Assembly (NCBI GenBank): GCA_029959285.1
Contig: JASCOE010000018.1
Coordinates: 23,754 to 87,753 of the forward strand
DNA length: 64,000 nucleotides
From: Flavobacteriaceae bacterium PS02337
GTDB lineage: Bacteria; Bacteroidota; Bacteroidia; Flavobacteriales; Flavobacteriaceae
Direction: 5' to 3'
Shown here: one piece after another, positions 54,964 through 63,880 of the stretch
Layout: the number at the start of each line of letters is the position of its first letter
How positions within the stretch are numbered: position 1 is the first letter of the stretch
Translations under genes and position numbers: made by a program
Notes under the pieces: generated by a model
What the model saw: only the letters and a program-made list of their open reading frames with translations
Databases searched by the model: none
What the model was told of the DNA's origin: nothing

Positions 54964-56270
54964 TGTTTCTTGAAAAGTTCCACATCTTTTACCAGCAGGC
55001 GCTCATTGAGCCACAGCTTGAGTTTGTCGCTCTGGGCCGGACTTAGAGTTTTAGCGCCGTCATAGATAACTGCCGTTATCGTTGTAATGCTGTCTTTTTG
55101 ATTAACAAGGCTGCTTTTATTGATAGAGAGTGAACTTACCTCGGGAAATAAAACCCTGGTTTCTTTTAAGATCTGACGATTATCAAATTTGTTCTTTCTC
55201 AGCTGCTTTTCCAGCTGCATGATCTTAACGTCCTTGACGTTCATCTCATTCTCACTGCTTTTAATCTGGCTCAGGATATCGCCCTTTAGAACATTGAAGC
55301 GGTCGGTACTGTCCTGGCGGATCTGTAACTCTGTGCCGGCCAGGTATTTATTTTGGTTCATTTTATCTTTAAGCTCTTTTATTTCTAATGCGGAAAACCG
55401 TCTGGAGAGGAATGCCAGTTCGAGTCTTTTGTTTTTAGGGTTAAAATCGGTTTTTTTATACACTATGGTATATCCTTTATTGGTGAATTCACTCTCAATG
55501 AAAAGATCTGCATTTTTTTTAAACTGCTGCTCCCTGTACAGAGAGTACGCCAGATAACTGCTGGGTACCAGCATAATTGTTATTAAAAAAGCAATGGTAT
55601 ACTTTACCCGTTTTTGGTGTTTTTCATCTACCTGTTTAACGGCCGGGTAGTTAAGGTATTTAATGATTAAAAAAGTAGCAATTCCTATAAAGACGCAGTT
55701 GATGCAGTAGAGATAAAATGCCCCTAAAAAAAAGGTCCACTGCGCGGTGGCAATCCCGTAGCCTGCAGTACACAGGGGTGGCATAAGGGCCGTTGCGATG
55801 GCCACTCCTGGAATTGGATTGCCTTTTTCTGATCTGGTAACGGCAATCACTCCCACAATACCTCCAAAAAAGGCAATAAGGATATCATAGATATTCGGGG
55901 AAGTCCTGGCCAGCAGTTCGGACTGCACATCCTTGAAGGGACTAAGGTAAAAGTATAAGGTCGAAACCACCAGGCTAACTACTGTTGCAGTCAGTAAATT
56001 TTTGAGTGATCTTTTCAGCAATGAAAAATCATAAATACCCAATGCGAATCCGGCCCCCACAATTGGCCCCATGAGAGGGGATATGAGCATTGCCCCAATA
56101 ATCACAGCGGTGGAGTTTACATTTAACCCAACCGAGGCGACAATAATGGCGCAGGCTAAAATCCAAAGGTTTGCTCCTTTGAACGTTATATTGTTCTTTA
56201 CTGCTTCAAGGGTTTTCGTCCTGTCATCTTCTCCATCGCGAAGGTTAAGCAGGTCTGTAATTTTTCTCAT
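54960..56270 (-). CDS. DUF389 (TIGR00341-type) integral membrane protein
   Basis: A 436-aa membrane protein. Residues about 35-240 carry at least six hydrophobic segments with the family's STAVIIGAMLISPLMGPIVG, GFALGIYDF and IPGVAIATALMPPLCTAGYG motifs. The C-terminal part (about 255-436) is soluble, with a coiled-coil-like stretch (SENEMNVKDVKIMQLEKQLR). Function is not established for the family. Here it faces NhaA and follows a ClC gene, suggesting a role in ion or acid stress. Confidence 0.88.
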   Translation of the reverse strand: MRKITDLLNLRDGEDDRTKTLEAVKNNITFKGANLWILACAIIVASVGLNVNSTAVIIGAMLISPLMGPIVGAGFALGIYDFSLLKRSLKNLLTATVVSLVVSTLYFYLSPFKDVQSELLARTSPNIYDILIAFFGGIVGVIAVTRSEKGNPIPGVAIATALMPPLCTAGYGIATAQWTFFLGAFYLYCINCVFIGIATFLIIKYLNYPAVKQVDEKHQKRVKYTIAFLITIMLVPSSYLAYSLYREQQFKKNADLFIESEFTNKGYTIVYKKTDFNPKNKRLELAFLSRRFSALEIKELKDKMNQNKYLAGTELQIRQDSTDRFNVLKGDILSQIKSSENEMNVKDVKIMQLEKQLRKNKFDNRQILKETRVLFPEVSSLSINKSSLVNQKDSITTITAVIYDGAKTLSPAQSDKLKLWLNERLLVKDVELFKKH

Positions 56271-56281
56271 AAGCTATAAAA

Positions 56282-56325
56282 TTAGCAAGGCTTTGTAATG
56301 CCTTATTTTTGGCATGCATTGCTAA
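56282..56325. other. double hairpin upstream of the DUF389 gene
   Basis: TTAGCAA (56282-56288) pairs with TTGCTAA (56319-56325), and inside it ATGCC (56298-56302) pairs with GGCAT (56311-56315). It sits 12 bp before the start codon in the leader and could be a regulatory RNA structure or an operator. Confidence 0.4.
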
Positions 56326-56413
56326 GATAAGACTAATTTTAATAATTATTTACTGAAATTGGGCAAATGAGAACTCAAAGCCGATTGAATTTATTTTTAT
56401 ACAAGGTAAGGTT

Positions 56414-58198
56414 TTATTCAAAAATCATTGATTTTAGCCTGTTTCGATACGATTCCAGCACATCTGATTTGGTTATAAAACCATAGTACTTCCCGTTTTG
56501 AAGTACCGGCAGGAAGGCCTTATTGCTTTTTTCAAATTTATTCATAACGGTCTGCATGCTGTCAAAGAGATCTGCAGTCTGAATGGGCTGTACCATTATA
56601 TCTTTTACCAGGATATTTTCCGCTTTGAGATTATCAAAAATTACCTCGCGGATATCATTGAAATACACCAGTCCCTGAAGGTCATTTTCACCGTTTACAA
56701 CCCCAAAAATAACCTGATCCGAATGTGCCAGAAGATCGGCAACATTTTCAAGGTTTTGAGTGCTCTCTACAGTGAGGTAATCTTTTTTTACAAGGTCTTC
56801 AATTTCAAGAGTGCACAGGATATTGGTATCCTTGTTGCCGGTGAAAACATTTCCTTTTTTAGCCAGGTTCTTTACATCCAGGGAGTGTTTTTCAAAACGC
56901 TTGGAAACGGCAAAACTCACAGAGGCCACAATCATAAGGGGAATCATCAGATCATAACCTCCTGTTATCTCTGCGATAAGGAAAATAGCCGTTAGGGGCG
57001 CATGAAACAGGCCGCTGAGGATCCCTGCCATGCCCACGAGCGTGAAATTGCTCACAGGCAGATCAGTAAGGCCTGTAAGGTTTAAAAATTTAGAGAAAAA
57101 ATAGCCTGCATAAGAGCCCAAAAAAAGTGAAGGGGCAAAATTACCGCCGTTACCGCCGCTTCCCAAAGTTATTCCCGAGGCAAATGCCTTGAGCATCATA
57201 GAGAAGCCAACAAAGGCAAGCAGGAACCAGCTGTTGCTCGCATAATCCCCAAATAGCGTATTTTCAAGAAGCTTTCCGGGCTCTTTATCGGCAAGGGTTT
57301 TAATGCTTTCGTATCCTTCACCAAAAAGCGTGGGAAATATAAAGATCATCAGTCCTAAAATGCAGGCCCCGATTAGCGCTTTTTTATAGACGCCAAATTT
57401 TAAATGGGCAAAATAGTGCTCGGTTTTTAAAAATTTCCGGGCATAAAAAACGGCAATAAAACCCGTGAAAAGCCCCATTAAGACGTAAAAGGGAATATTA
57501 TGGTAATCAAAAGTCTGTTTTTCCCTGAAGGTCAGCAGTATATTCTCATTAAGCACTATGGTGGAAACCAGTGTTCCGGTGGCCGCCGCAATCATAATAG
57601 GGGTAAAGGCCGAAATAGTCACATCCACCAGCAGCACCTCGATGGCAAAGAGCACTCCGGCAATCGGCGCATTAAAGGCGGCAGCTATACCGGCGGCCAC
57701 CCCGCAGCCAATGAGCAGAGTTCTCTCCTGATAGCTTAACTTGAACTGCTGGGCAAAATTGGAGCCAAAAGCGGCACCTGTGATCACAATGGGGCTTTCC
57801 AGTCCTGCAGATCCTCCAAGTCCTACAGTGAGCGAACTGGTGATAATCTGGGCATACATCTGCTTTTTGGGAATAATGCTGGCTTTTCTGGCCACAATAT
57901 ATAAAATCTGTGAAGTCCCTTTCTCCAGGGTGCCCCCCAGTACTCTTTTCACCACAAAAACAGTTAAAAGAATACCTATAACTGGCAGGATGCTGTTTAT
58001 AAAACTCAGCTTTAAGGTGCTGTTGATGTAAGTGGCAAAAGAATAGACCCAGTGCGCGAAGGCTTTTAAGAAAATTACGGCAAAGGCGGAAATAATTCCG
58101 ATAAGGACACTGGAGAGAAAAATAAACTGTTTTTTGGATAATTTTTCCTGTCCCCAGATCAGCAGGTTCTTTGCCTTTACGAATTGTTTTTTGAACAT
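56414..58198 (-). CDS. ClC-family chloride channel/antiporter with CBS domains
   Basis: A 594-aa membrane protein. The ClC core (about 20-435) shows the selectivity motifs GLGGSAGLESP (gating-type Glu), GSGGNGGNFAPSLFLG and the pore helix GMAGILSGLFHAPLTAIFL. After the core come two CBS domains (about 465-590, EDLVKKDYLTVESTQNLENV, ILVKDIMVQPIQTADLFDSM). No proton-glutamate assignment is attempted. It is transcribed towards the DUF389 gene with 143 bp between, so a joint role in chloride or pH balance with NhaA is plausible. Confidence 0.94.
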   Translation of the reverse strand: MFKKQFVKAKNLLIWGQEKLSKKQFIFLSSVLIGIISAFAVIFLKAFAHWVYSFATYINSTLKLSFINSILPVIGILLTVFVVKRVLGGTLEKGTSQILYIVARKASIIPKKQMYAQIITSSLTVGLGGSAGLESPIVITGAAFGSNFAQQFKLSYQERTLLIGCGVAAGIAAAFNAPIAGVLFAIEVLLVDVTISAFTPIMIAAATGTLVSTIVLNENILLTFREKQTFDYHNIPFYVLMGLFTGFIAVFYARKFLKTEHYFAHLKFGVYKKALIGACILGLMIFIFPTLFGEGYESIKTLADKEPGKLLENTLFGDYASNSWFLLAFVGFSMMLKAFASGITLGSGGNGGNFAPSLFLGSYAGYFFSKFLNLTGLTDLPVSNFTLVGMAGILSGLFHAPLTAIFLIAEITGGYDLMIPLMIVASVSFAVSKRFEKHSLDVKNLAKKGNVFTGNKDTNILCTLEIEDLVKKDYLTVESTQNLENVADLLAHSDQVIFGVVNGENDLQGLVYFNDIREVIFDNLKAENILVKDIMVQPIQTADLFDSMQTVMNKFEKSNKAFLPVLQNGKYYGFITKSDVLESYRNRLKSMIFE

Positions 58199-58223
58199 TT
58201 TACTAAGTTGTATACTAGAATCG

Positions 58224-58231
58224 CAAAGTTA
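58224..58231 (-). promoter_or_regulatory. -7 box before the ClC gene
   Basis: TAACTTTG on the minus strand matches TAnnTTTG, 25 bp upstream of the start codon; no good -33 element was found. Confidence 0.35.
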
Positions 58232-58282
58232 CCTTTTCAAAGGGGTTAATGGGAAAAATGAAACGTTAATGTAATGCTAATT

Positions 58283-58741
58283 TTAAAGGCGGGGTTTACG
58301 GCGCGCAATAATTTGACTGCCCTTACCGCTGTTTAGAATTTTCCCCGATACGTTAAGCTCTGTATAAACAAGCAGGCAGATAATTGCTGTTTCAGCTGAG
58401 AAGTACATCAAATCAAGAATTGTAAGCTTGTTGTAATGAATAAATAGAAAGGCAATGGTCAGCGCGCAATACAGTAAATTGGCAAAACTTATTAGTCTGA
58501 TGTAAAGCCTCCATTTTGTTTTTAGAAGTAAAAAGCAGGCAGCGGAGTAAAAGCAGAAACAAGCTGCGATTGAGAAGAGTAAATTGAGTGTTGTCTTGGG
58601 CATGCCAAAATAGGGGCTTAGATTTGAAAGCACTCCACAAAGCAGTACAGCGGTTAGCAGAGCCCCCACAGAGTCAATTAAGAAAAGTCTTCTGGGATTT
58701 TTTGCCAGATGACGGGTTAATTTTTCAAAAATTCTATTCAT
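58283..58741 (-). CDS. small four-helix membrane protein, unknown function
   Basis: A 152-aa protein with four hydrophobic segments (about 22-45, 50-75, 80-102 and 106-128) between a basic N-terminal tail (LTRHLAKNPRRLF) and a basic C-terminus (IIARRKPRL). I do not recognise a family. It lies 84 bp upstream of the ClC gene on the same strand, so it may be co-transcribed with it. Confidence 0.75.
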   Translation of the reverse strand: MNRIFEKLTRHLAKNPRRLFLIDSVGALLTAVLLCGVLSNLSPYFGMPKTTLNLLFSIAACFCFYSAACFLLLKTKWRLYIRLISFANLLYCALTIAFLFIHYNKLTILDLMYFSAETAIICLLVYTELNVSGKILNSGKGSQIIARRKPRL

Positions 58742-58845
58742 TTTCTATTGCTGTTCTCTGATTTAAAAGTAACGGTTTTTTATCAGAGATTCTTATCTGT
58801 TCTTTTTGTACCAGGACAATTTATCTTGATGCTGTGCTGTTATTC

Positions 58846-58882
58846 AAACACAAAGCCCAATTGGATTGGGCTTTGTGTGTTT
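58846..58882 (-). terminator. terminator after the DUF3570 operon
   Basis: AAACACAAAGCCCAA pairs with TTGGGCTTTGTGTGTTT around a 5-nt loop. It sits just beyond the DUF3570 stop. Confidence 0.85.
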
Positions 58883-58896
58883 TTAAATAATTAATT

Positions 58897-60081
58897 CTAT
58901 TTGTATTTAATGTTGATACTTATAATATCAGATGTCATATTAGTAGTCCTTGTATAATGTCCATAACGAATCTCTAAAGTATTCCAGTGTTTGAGTCCGA
59001 AGATTCCGTTAAGTGGCGTGAATTTCATTCCCATTCCAAAGAAACTGCTGTCGAACTTAGACAAATCATAGTTGCTGGTGTAATAGTCATCAGCGGCAGT
59101 ATGTTCTCCGTAGGGTTTAAAATACTTCGTTCCTGTCTGGGTATAATACCTGTAAAACGGACTCACTGAAAATGCCTGCGTTAATTTTACCGGAATTTCA
59201 AGATCAGCGGTATGTGCTCTGAGGCTCCAGTCGTCCGTATAATATCTGTAATAGGCGCGAATAATTACATTATCTCCCAAAAAATAACTGGCCCTGATTC
59301 CCAGTGGAATTTTTAACCTTGTATCGGGCATTTTTTCCTGATGCACTGATCCGTCTGCAAAATAAACCCTGTGAAACGGAAGGCTTAAATATCCGTTTTG
59401 GCTGATTACATCACCTACAAGCATTACCTGCAGATTTTTGTTTACAACCTGAGAATAACTTAAAGTTCCTGCAAAAGTATTTCGGTTGGCGCTGCCATAA
59501 CCTTCGCCTCCCGAAGTGCGAAGTTCAACAGGTTCAATCAGTTTTAACTGGTCTATAAAGGTTTGGAATTTAGCGGTAAATTCTCCGTTTCTGTCTTTTG
59601 TTTTTTGGGAGAAACTAATGTTTCCTCCAAAAGACTGGTAATCAAATTCGGTCGATGATGAAACGCCAATTCCCAGCGTTCTTCCTTTTTCTTCGTTTTC
59701 TCTCAGATAAGTTAGAGAAGGGTAGAAGCGGTTGTCTGAAGAGGATGCAGATGAATTGGCACTCAAATCAATCATATCCGATGATGCTGAGGTATAGTGG
59801 TCAATACCGGCTTCAATATCAAAAGTATGTTTAATTCCGGTTTCTCCGTATTTCACCAATTTAACATCTATGGTATTGGCAATATCAGTAAGATGTTCAG
59901 AACCAATTCCTCCTGTGACGGCCGAATTGTTTCCGTCTTGTTTATAATAACTGGAAACCAGATTTACCTCTTCGAGTTTTAATTTTCTGCTTTTGTAAGC
60001 TGTGGAATCTGTAGGAACATTTTGCGCTCTTGTTTGAAATATTGCCAGTAAAGCAAATCCTGTAATGAATATTCTTTTCAT
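58897..60081 (-). CDS. DUF3570 outer-membrane beta-barrel protein
   Basis: A 394-aa exported protein (signal peptide IFITGFALLAIFQTRAQ). The mature part is a series of alternating aromatic strands (VIIRAYYRYYTDDWSL, FSVSPFYRYYTQTGTKYF, LEIRYGHYTRTTNM) ending in a strand with a basic C-terminus. This fits an outer-membrane barrel and the DUF3570 family, which is known to sit next to DUF4266 and ApbE genes. Signature stretches include GIDHYTSASSD and RLKIPLGIRASYFLGDN. It is the last gene of a four-gene operon. Confidence 0.88.
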   Translation of the reverse strand: MKRIFITGFALLAIFQTRAQNVPTDSTAYKSRKLKLEEVNLVSSYYKQDGNNSAVTGGIGSEHLTDIANTIDVKLVKYGETGIKHTFDIEAGIDHYTSASSDMIDLSANSSASSSDNRFYPSLTYLRENEEKGRTLGIGVSSSTEFDYQSFGGNISFSQKTKDRNGEFTAKFQTFIDQLKLIEPVELRTSGGEGYGSANRNTFAGTLSYSQVVNKNLQVMLVGDVISQNGYLSLPFHRVYFADGSVHQEKMPDTRLKIPLGIRASYFLGDNVIIRAYYRYYTDDWSLRAHTADLEIPVKLTQAFSVSPFYRYYTQTGTKYFKPYGEHTAADDYYTSNYDLSKFDSSFFGMGMKFTPLNGIFGLKHWNTLEIRYGHYTRTTNMTSDIISINIKYK

Positions 60082-60098
60082 TTTTGATCGTATGAAAA

Positions 60099-60332
60099 TT
60101 AGTTACAACCGCAGCCACCGCCGCTTTTTCCTGAATTTGCTCCGGAAGCTCCTTCACGGTAGGATTGGAAACTGAGCTCTGTCTTTTCGATTTTTCTATT
60201 GGAAAGCACCATTTCAGAATCGTTGATTTTTCCTTTCTGGTATTCCTTTACTGAAGTGCAGGAAGTGAACAGTATGCCGATAAAAGCAATACTGCACAGG
60301 AGCACGAAATTTTTTTGCTTTGGCTTTTTCAT
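60099..60332 (-). CDS. DUF4266 small lipoprotein with Gly/Cys tail
   Basis: A 77-aa lipoprotein: lipobox LFTSCTSVKEY, then a conserved middle (YQKGKINDSEMVLSNRKIEK) and a C-terminal EGASGANSGKSGGGCGCN tail. The family DUF4266 has this form. Its start overlaps the stop of ApbE by four bases, so the two are translationally coupled. The Cys-Gly-Cys end could bind metal or form a disulfide handled by the thioredoxin in this operon. The SGAN stretch resembles, but does not match, the SGAT flavinylation motif, so attachment of FMN is speculative. Confidence 0.85.
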   Translation of the reverse strand: MKKPKQKNFVLLCSIAFIGILFTSCTSVKEYQKGKINDSEMVLSNRKIEKTELSFQSYREGASGANSGKSGGGCGCN

Positions 60333-61279
60333 TTCAGGTTAATGTTTTTTGAAGTGTAAATTTTGTTGTTATCGTCGATGATTATACAATATAGATCTGC
60401 TATCTGATCTATTAAAAACAAGCCTGCTTTAATACCCATAACCGCTATTGGCGTTGCCATTGCATCTGCAAATTCTGCATTTGAAGCGATAATGGTAACG
60501 CTTTTTATTCCGGTTATTGGCAGCCCTGTTTTTGGGTCAATGGTATGCGAATATTTTTTGCCGTTAATGGTTACGAACTTTTCATAATTACCTGATGTTG
60601 CGACTGCTTTATTGGAGATTTCCATATAAGAGAATGCTGCATTTGGCGAATTAGGATCGGCTACGCCAATGGTCCATTTTTTGCCATTAGGCTGTAATCC
60701 CCAGGCAGAAAGATCGCCGCTGGCATTGATAATACCGCTCTGCACATTGTTTTTTATTAATACTTGTTTGGCCATTTCAGCAGCATATCCTTTTCCGATA
60801 CCGCCAAAACCAATCCGCATTCCTTTTTCTTTTAACAATACCGTTGTGTTTTCTTTGTCCAGAATTATGTTTCTATAATCAATAAGATATACCATTTTGA
60901 GCGCCGTTTCAGCATCTGGTAATTGGGTCATTGTTTTGTCAAAATTCCAAAGACTTTTATCGATACTTCCGTAAGAAATATCAAATGCACCTTGTGTAAT
61001 TTTCGAAATCCCAACAGATCTTTCGATAAGATTAAAAACTTCCAGATCTACTTTTACCGCTTTAATTCCGGCATTGTTGTTAATGAGATTGGTTTGACTG
61101 TCATCTTTGTAAGTAGTCAGTAGTTTTTCAATTCGCCTGATTTCTTCAATGGCCATATTAATATTCTCATTTCCAATTTTCTCGTTTTCGGCAACAACAG
61201 TAATAGTAAAGTTGTTTCCCATGAGTTTTAGGGACTGTGAATACTTTTGGTTTTTAGATATGTTATTTTCGACTATCAC
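60329..61279 (-). CDS. apbE: FAD:protein FMN transferase (ApbE)
   Basis: A 316-aa ApbE enzyme that attaches FMN from FAD to a Ser/Thr of client proteins with Mg2+. Motifs: GAFDISYGSIDKSLWNF, MRIGFGGIGKGYAAE, INASGDLSAWG, HTIDPKTGLPI and ADAMATPIAVMG, including the conserved Asp/His metal region. No signal peptide is obvious at the N-terminus, unlike the periplasmic forms. It overlaps thioredoxin upstream and DUF4266 downstream. No NqrC/RnfG-like FMN-binding client is encoded in the operon. Confidence 0.93.
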   Translation of the reverse strand: MIVENNISKNQKYSQSLKLMGNNFTITVVAENEKIGNENINMAIEEIRRIEKLLTTYKDDSQTNLINNNAGIKAVKVDLEVFNLIERSVGISKITQGAFDISYGSIDKSLWNFDKTMTQLPDAETALKMVYLIDYRNIILDKENTTVLLKEKGMRIGFGGIGKGYAAEMAKQVLIKNNVQSGIINASGDLSAWGLQPNGKKWTIGVADPNSPNAAFSYMEISNKAVATSGNYEKFVTINGKKYSHTIDPKTGLPITGIKSVTIIASNAEFADAMATPIAVMGIKAGLFLIDQIADLYCIIIDDNNKIYTSKNINLK

Positions 61280-61697
61280 AGATCGCTTTTATTTCGGCTG
61301 TCCACTGCTCAGGATTAGTTTCTGGTTTCCCATGCCAGGTTTTAAGTACTTTACCATCAGCATCAAGAAGCAGGGTTAGGGGGAAACTTCCTTCCTTATT
61401 GTATATTTCGGCTAGATCTTCGTTTCTTTTAACCTGCTGGGGAGTTCCAATGTTTTTCTTTTTTCTCGGAAAATCAGCATTAACCAGTACCAGATTTTCA
61501 TTCGCCATATCTGTGAATGTTTGATTTTCAAGATAGTCTCTGCGTGTCACGATACATGGTCCGCACCAGTCTGAACCGGAGAAGTTTAACAGAATTAATT
61601 CGTGCTTTTCCTTTGCCACTTTTTTGGCATTATTAAAGTCGGGTTCCCAGTTGATGGGAAGCACTGTCATTAAAAGGAATAATGTAATTAGCTTCAT
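61263..61697 (-). CDS. exported thioredoxin-family protein
   Basis: A 144-aa thioredoxin-fold protein with a short signal peptide (KLITLFLLMTVLPINW). The active site reads SDWCGPC, followed by IVTRRDYLENQTF, and the cis-Pro region is GSFPLTLLLD. It is of the DUF255/thioredoxin_7-like kind that works in the periplasm. It is the first gene of the operon and overlaps ApbE by 17 bases. It could keep the Cys-Gly-Cys tail of DUF4266 reduced. Confidence 0.9.
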   Translation of the reverse strand: MKLITLFLLMTVLPINWEPDFNNAKKVAKEKHELILLNFSGSDWCGPCIVTRRDYLENQTFTDMANENLVLVNADFPRKKKNIGTPQQVKRNEDLAEIYNKEGSFPLTLLLDADGKVLKTWHGKPETNPEQWTAEIKAICDSRK

Positions 61698-61803
61698 TTT
61701 ACGGATTTGTTTTTAGGTATATACGAAATAACGAATTGTTGGGTATCTTATTTTTTTTGCTTGCTTAAGATTCGATTAAATTTTAAATCAAAAAAACTAT
61801 TTT

Positions 61804-62493
61804 CTAAGCAGTCTGGACACCAAAAATATAACCCACGAGTGCCGAGGCTGCCATGGCAAAGGTGCCCCAGATACAGATTCGCAATACTGCTTTAAAAGTA
61901 TGGGAACCTCCTGCTTTTGCTGCCAGTATTCCTGATAGTGCCAAAAAGAGTATCGAAAAAACATACTGATAAAATACCATTTCTTTGATAGGAGCAAAAA
62001 TTGCGACCAAAAGCGGCAATAAACCTCCAATGATAAAGGATATAGCCGATGCAAAAGCAGCAGTTAAAGGATTGGCCTGTGTAATTTCATTGATTCCGAG
62101 TTCATCCCGCGCATGGGCTTCAAGGGCATCATGAGCCGTTAATTCGACAGCAACCAGTCTGGCCAGTTCTTTATTTAAACCTCTTTGAATGTAAATATCT
62201 GTGAGTTCTTCCAGTTCCTCTTCAGGTAAGGTATCGAGTGCAATTTTTTCTCTTTTTAAATCAGCTGTTTCTATGTCAGATTGAGAACTTACCGATACAT
62301 ATTCGCCGGCTGCCATAGAAAGCGCACCTGCAACCAAACCTGCTACTGCCGCAAGCAAAATAGGTTCTCTTGTTACACTCGCCGCCGCAACACCAATCGC
62401 TAAACTGGTGGTCGATAAAATTCCGTCGTTTGCTCCCAGGACAGCTGCCCTGAGCCATCCGCTTCTGTTAATATAATGAACTTCATTCTCCAT
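61804..62493 (-). CDS. VIT1/CCC1-family iron/manganese transporter
   Basis: A 229-aa membrane protein of the VIT1 family. Helix 1 shows WLRAAVLGANDGILSTTSLA, helix 2 AGALSMAAGEYVSVSSQ, and the cytoplasmic metal-binding helices are rich in Glu (PEEELEELTDIY, VAVELTAHDALEAHARDELG). Three further hydrophobic segments follow. It likely moves Fe2+ or Mn2+ out of the cytoplasm. A 10-bp gap links it to the upstream hypothetical gene. Confidence 0.93.
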   Translation of the reverse strand: MENEVHYINRSGWLRAAVLGANDGILSTTSLAIGVAAASVTREPILLAAVAGLVAGALSMAAGEYVSVSSQSDIETADLKREKIALDTLPEEELEELTDIYIQRGLNKELARLVAVELTAHDALEAHARDELGINEITQANPLTAAFASAISFIIGGLLPLLVAIFAPIKEMVFYQYVFSILFLALSGILAAKAGGSHTFKAVLRICIWGTFAMAASALVGYIFGVQTA

Positions 62494-62503
62494 AATTTTT
62501 AAT

Positions 62504-62902
62504 TTATTTTAGTTTAATCCAGTCAGGACTTTTAGAGATTTTTTCAACACCTCCAAAATTAGTTTTTAGAAACTGTCTTATTTGTAATGCTGTTTTGTTT
62601 TGTGTAGCGCTTTTCCAATCATTGATATCATAAATATGAATTTGTTCTGCATTGGTATTTGTAAGGAATGTTATTCTGGATATTAAAGTTTTATAGGCTT
62701 TGATTTCCTGTAAAGTATTACGATCAGGCAATACAACAAGTATGGTTTGCCAATCAAGAAAATTCTTAGGGATATCCTCACGGTCTTTTAATCCTAAAAA
62801 TTTGAAAAAGGCTATTATTTTTTGATCGTTAAGTTTGTTAATACCTAAATCTATTTCTTCCAGTAGAATATGAAGCTTTGCCTCATTGAGAATTACACCC
62901 AT
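62504..62902 (-). CDS. hypothetical protein co-transcribed with the VIT1 gene
   Basis: A 132-aa soluble protein that I do not recognise. It is mainly alternating helices and strands (ILVVLPDRNTLQEIKAYKTL, EQIHIYDINDWKSATQNKTAL) without signal peptide or Cys/His cluster. The start at 62902 is the first ATG. The short gap to VIT1 suggests a shared message and a link to metal handling, but no more can be said. Confidence 0.7.
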   Translation of the reverse strand: MGVILNEAKLHILLEEIDLGINKLNDQKIIAFFKFLGLKDREDIPKNFLDWQTILVVLPDRNTLQEIKAYKTLISRITFLTNTNAEQIHIYDINDWKSATQNKTALQIRQFLKTNFGGVEKISKSPDWIKLK

Positions 62903-63039
62903 ATTAAAAAGGTTTGTTTTTTTATTATAAAATTAAAGCAAACTATTGTAAGATAATGTGTTAGAATCTATAGAGTGATTCTAAATTTTATAATACTATT
63001 TTAGGCTCGTAATTATTATATGAAATAATCAGTTAGAAA

Positions 63040-63477
63040 TTATCTAATTTCAGAATGTCTGATTTCCCCGCCTGTAGTGCCTGTTTGCTGACCAAAGTAT
63101 AAAACTGCCAGAGAATATATCACTATAGCCAATGCAATATAATTAGCATACGATTTCTTTTTCCAATTGCTCCATAAAGCAACTAACGAACTGATGCCCA
63201 ATGCATAGGATAATAAAGCAAATACCTCTGCTTTTTCTTCATGTTCATGGATTAAACCTTTAGAGATTCCCTCAATTTGTTTTACCACGTGCTCGGCGCC
63301 TTCGCCTGTTGCTATTGCAGCAAATGCCGTAATTGCTCCCAGTATAAAAATACAGTAAGCTGTTCTTTTTACAATTTCAGATTTTACTATAAATCCACCT
63401 ATGAGTACCAATAAACCTACAATGGGTATAATAATAGGCAAGTGGTTCAATACTAAGTGATAATGCGCTCCGTTCAT
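63040..63477 (-). CDS. DUF2231-like small membrane protein
   Basis: A 145-aa protein with four hydrophobic segments. The N-terminal HYHLVLNHLPIIIPIVGLLV, with His near the first helix, and ATGEGAEHVVKQ with HEHEEKAEVFALLSYALG match the small integral membrane group often labelled DUF2231, which has paired His residues that may bind haem or metal. Separated by 137 bp from the gene at 62902. Confidence 0.75.
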   Translation of the reverse strand: MNGAHYHLVLNHLPIIIPIVGLLVLIGGFIVKSEIVKRTAYCIFILGAITAFAAIATGEGAEHVVKQIEGISKGLIHEHEEKAEVFALLSYALGISSLVALWSNWKKKSYANYIALAIVIYSLAVLYFGQQTGTTGGEIRHSEIR

Positions 63478-63504
63478 AATGTTTTGTTTTAAAGTATTAA
63501 TTTT

Positions 63505-63662
63505 CTATTCTTCTTTGTTCTCCATTTTCATCCAGGCAATGCATTGGCCAAGCCAGATGTTGTTCCTGTCGGCATTGCTTTTCATCGACCAATCGGGGCA
63601 ATTGTAAAAAGCCCTGCGATGAGTTTATTCCTTAAGGAAAACTCAATTATTTTAGTAAGCAT
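63505..63662 (-). pseudogene. CusA/CzcA-type efflux gene start joined to another gene's tail
   Basis: From ATG 63660-63662 the frame reads MLTKIIEFSLRNKLIAGLFT and stops at 63582-63584. This is the typical N-terminus of a heavy-metal RND efflux pump (CusA/CzcA). A second frame then reads AFYNCPDWSMKSNADRNNIW and LGQCIAWMKM to a stop at 63505, and looks like the C-terminal end of an unrelated short protein. The two fragments overlap at the junction, so a deletion joined them. The rest of 63478-63942 has no intact gene. Confidence 0.6.
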
Positions 63663-63753
63663 AAGTTTGTTTTGTTAATCGTCGTGGTAAAAAATAAGCA
63701 ATAGCAAAAACACGCGCCATTAGACGTGAAAGTTTTAAGCCGATAAAAAACGA

Positions 63754-63880
63754 TTAACAGTCTCTGGGCGGCTGCCAGATAGACGAAGGTGAAATGGAAG
63801 AATAGGCAAAAGAATACGTATATAAATTTTGTTTTTTATACGTAAAATTCACTTTTTGTATTGTTTTGTATTCTTGGAGT
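63754..63880 (-). pseudogene. short open frame preceding the CusA remnant
   Basis: A frame of about 42 codons without a start codon ends AYSSISPSSIWQPPRDC at 63754. Small proteins ending in a WQPP motif occur upstream of CusA-type genes in this phylum, as far as I recall, so it may be the tail of such a gene or its last surviving piece. Confidence 0.3.

Noticed and set aside
56498-56995. 165-codon frame opposite the ClC CBS region
   Set aside because: Antisense to a clear CBS-domain coding region; no signal, motif or ribosome-binding site.
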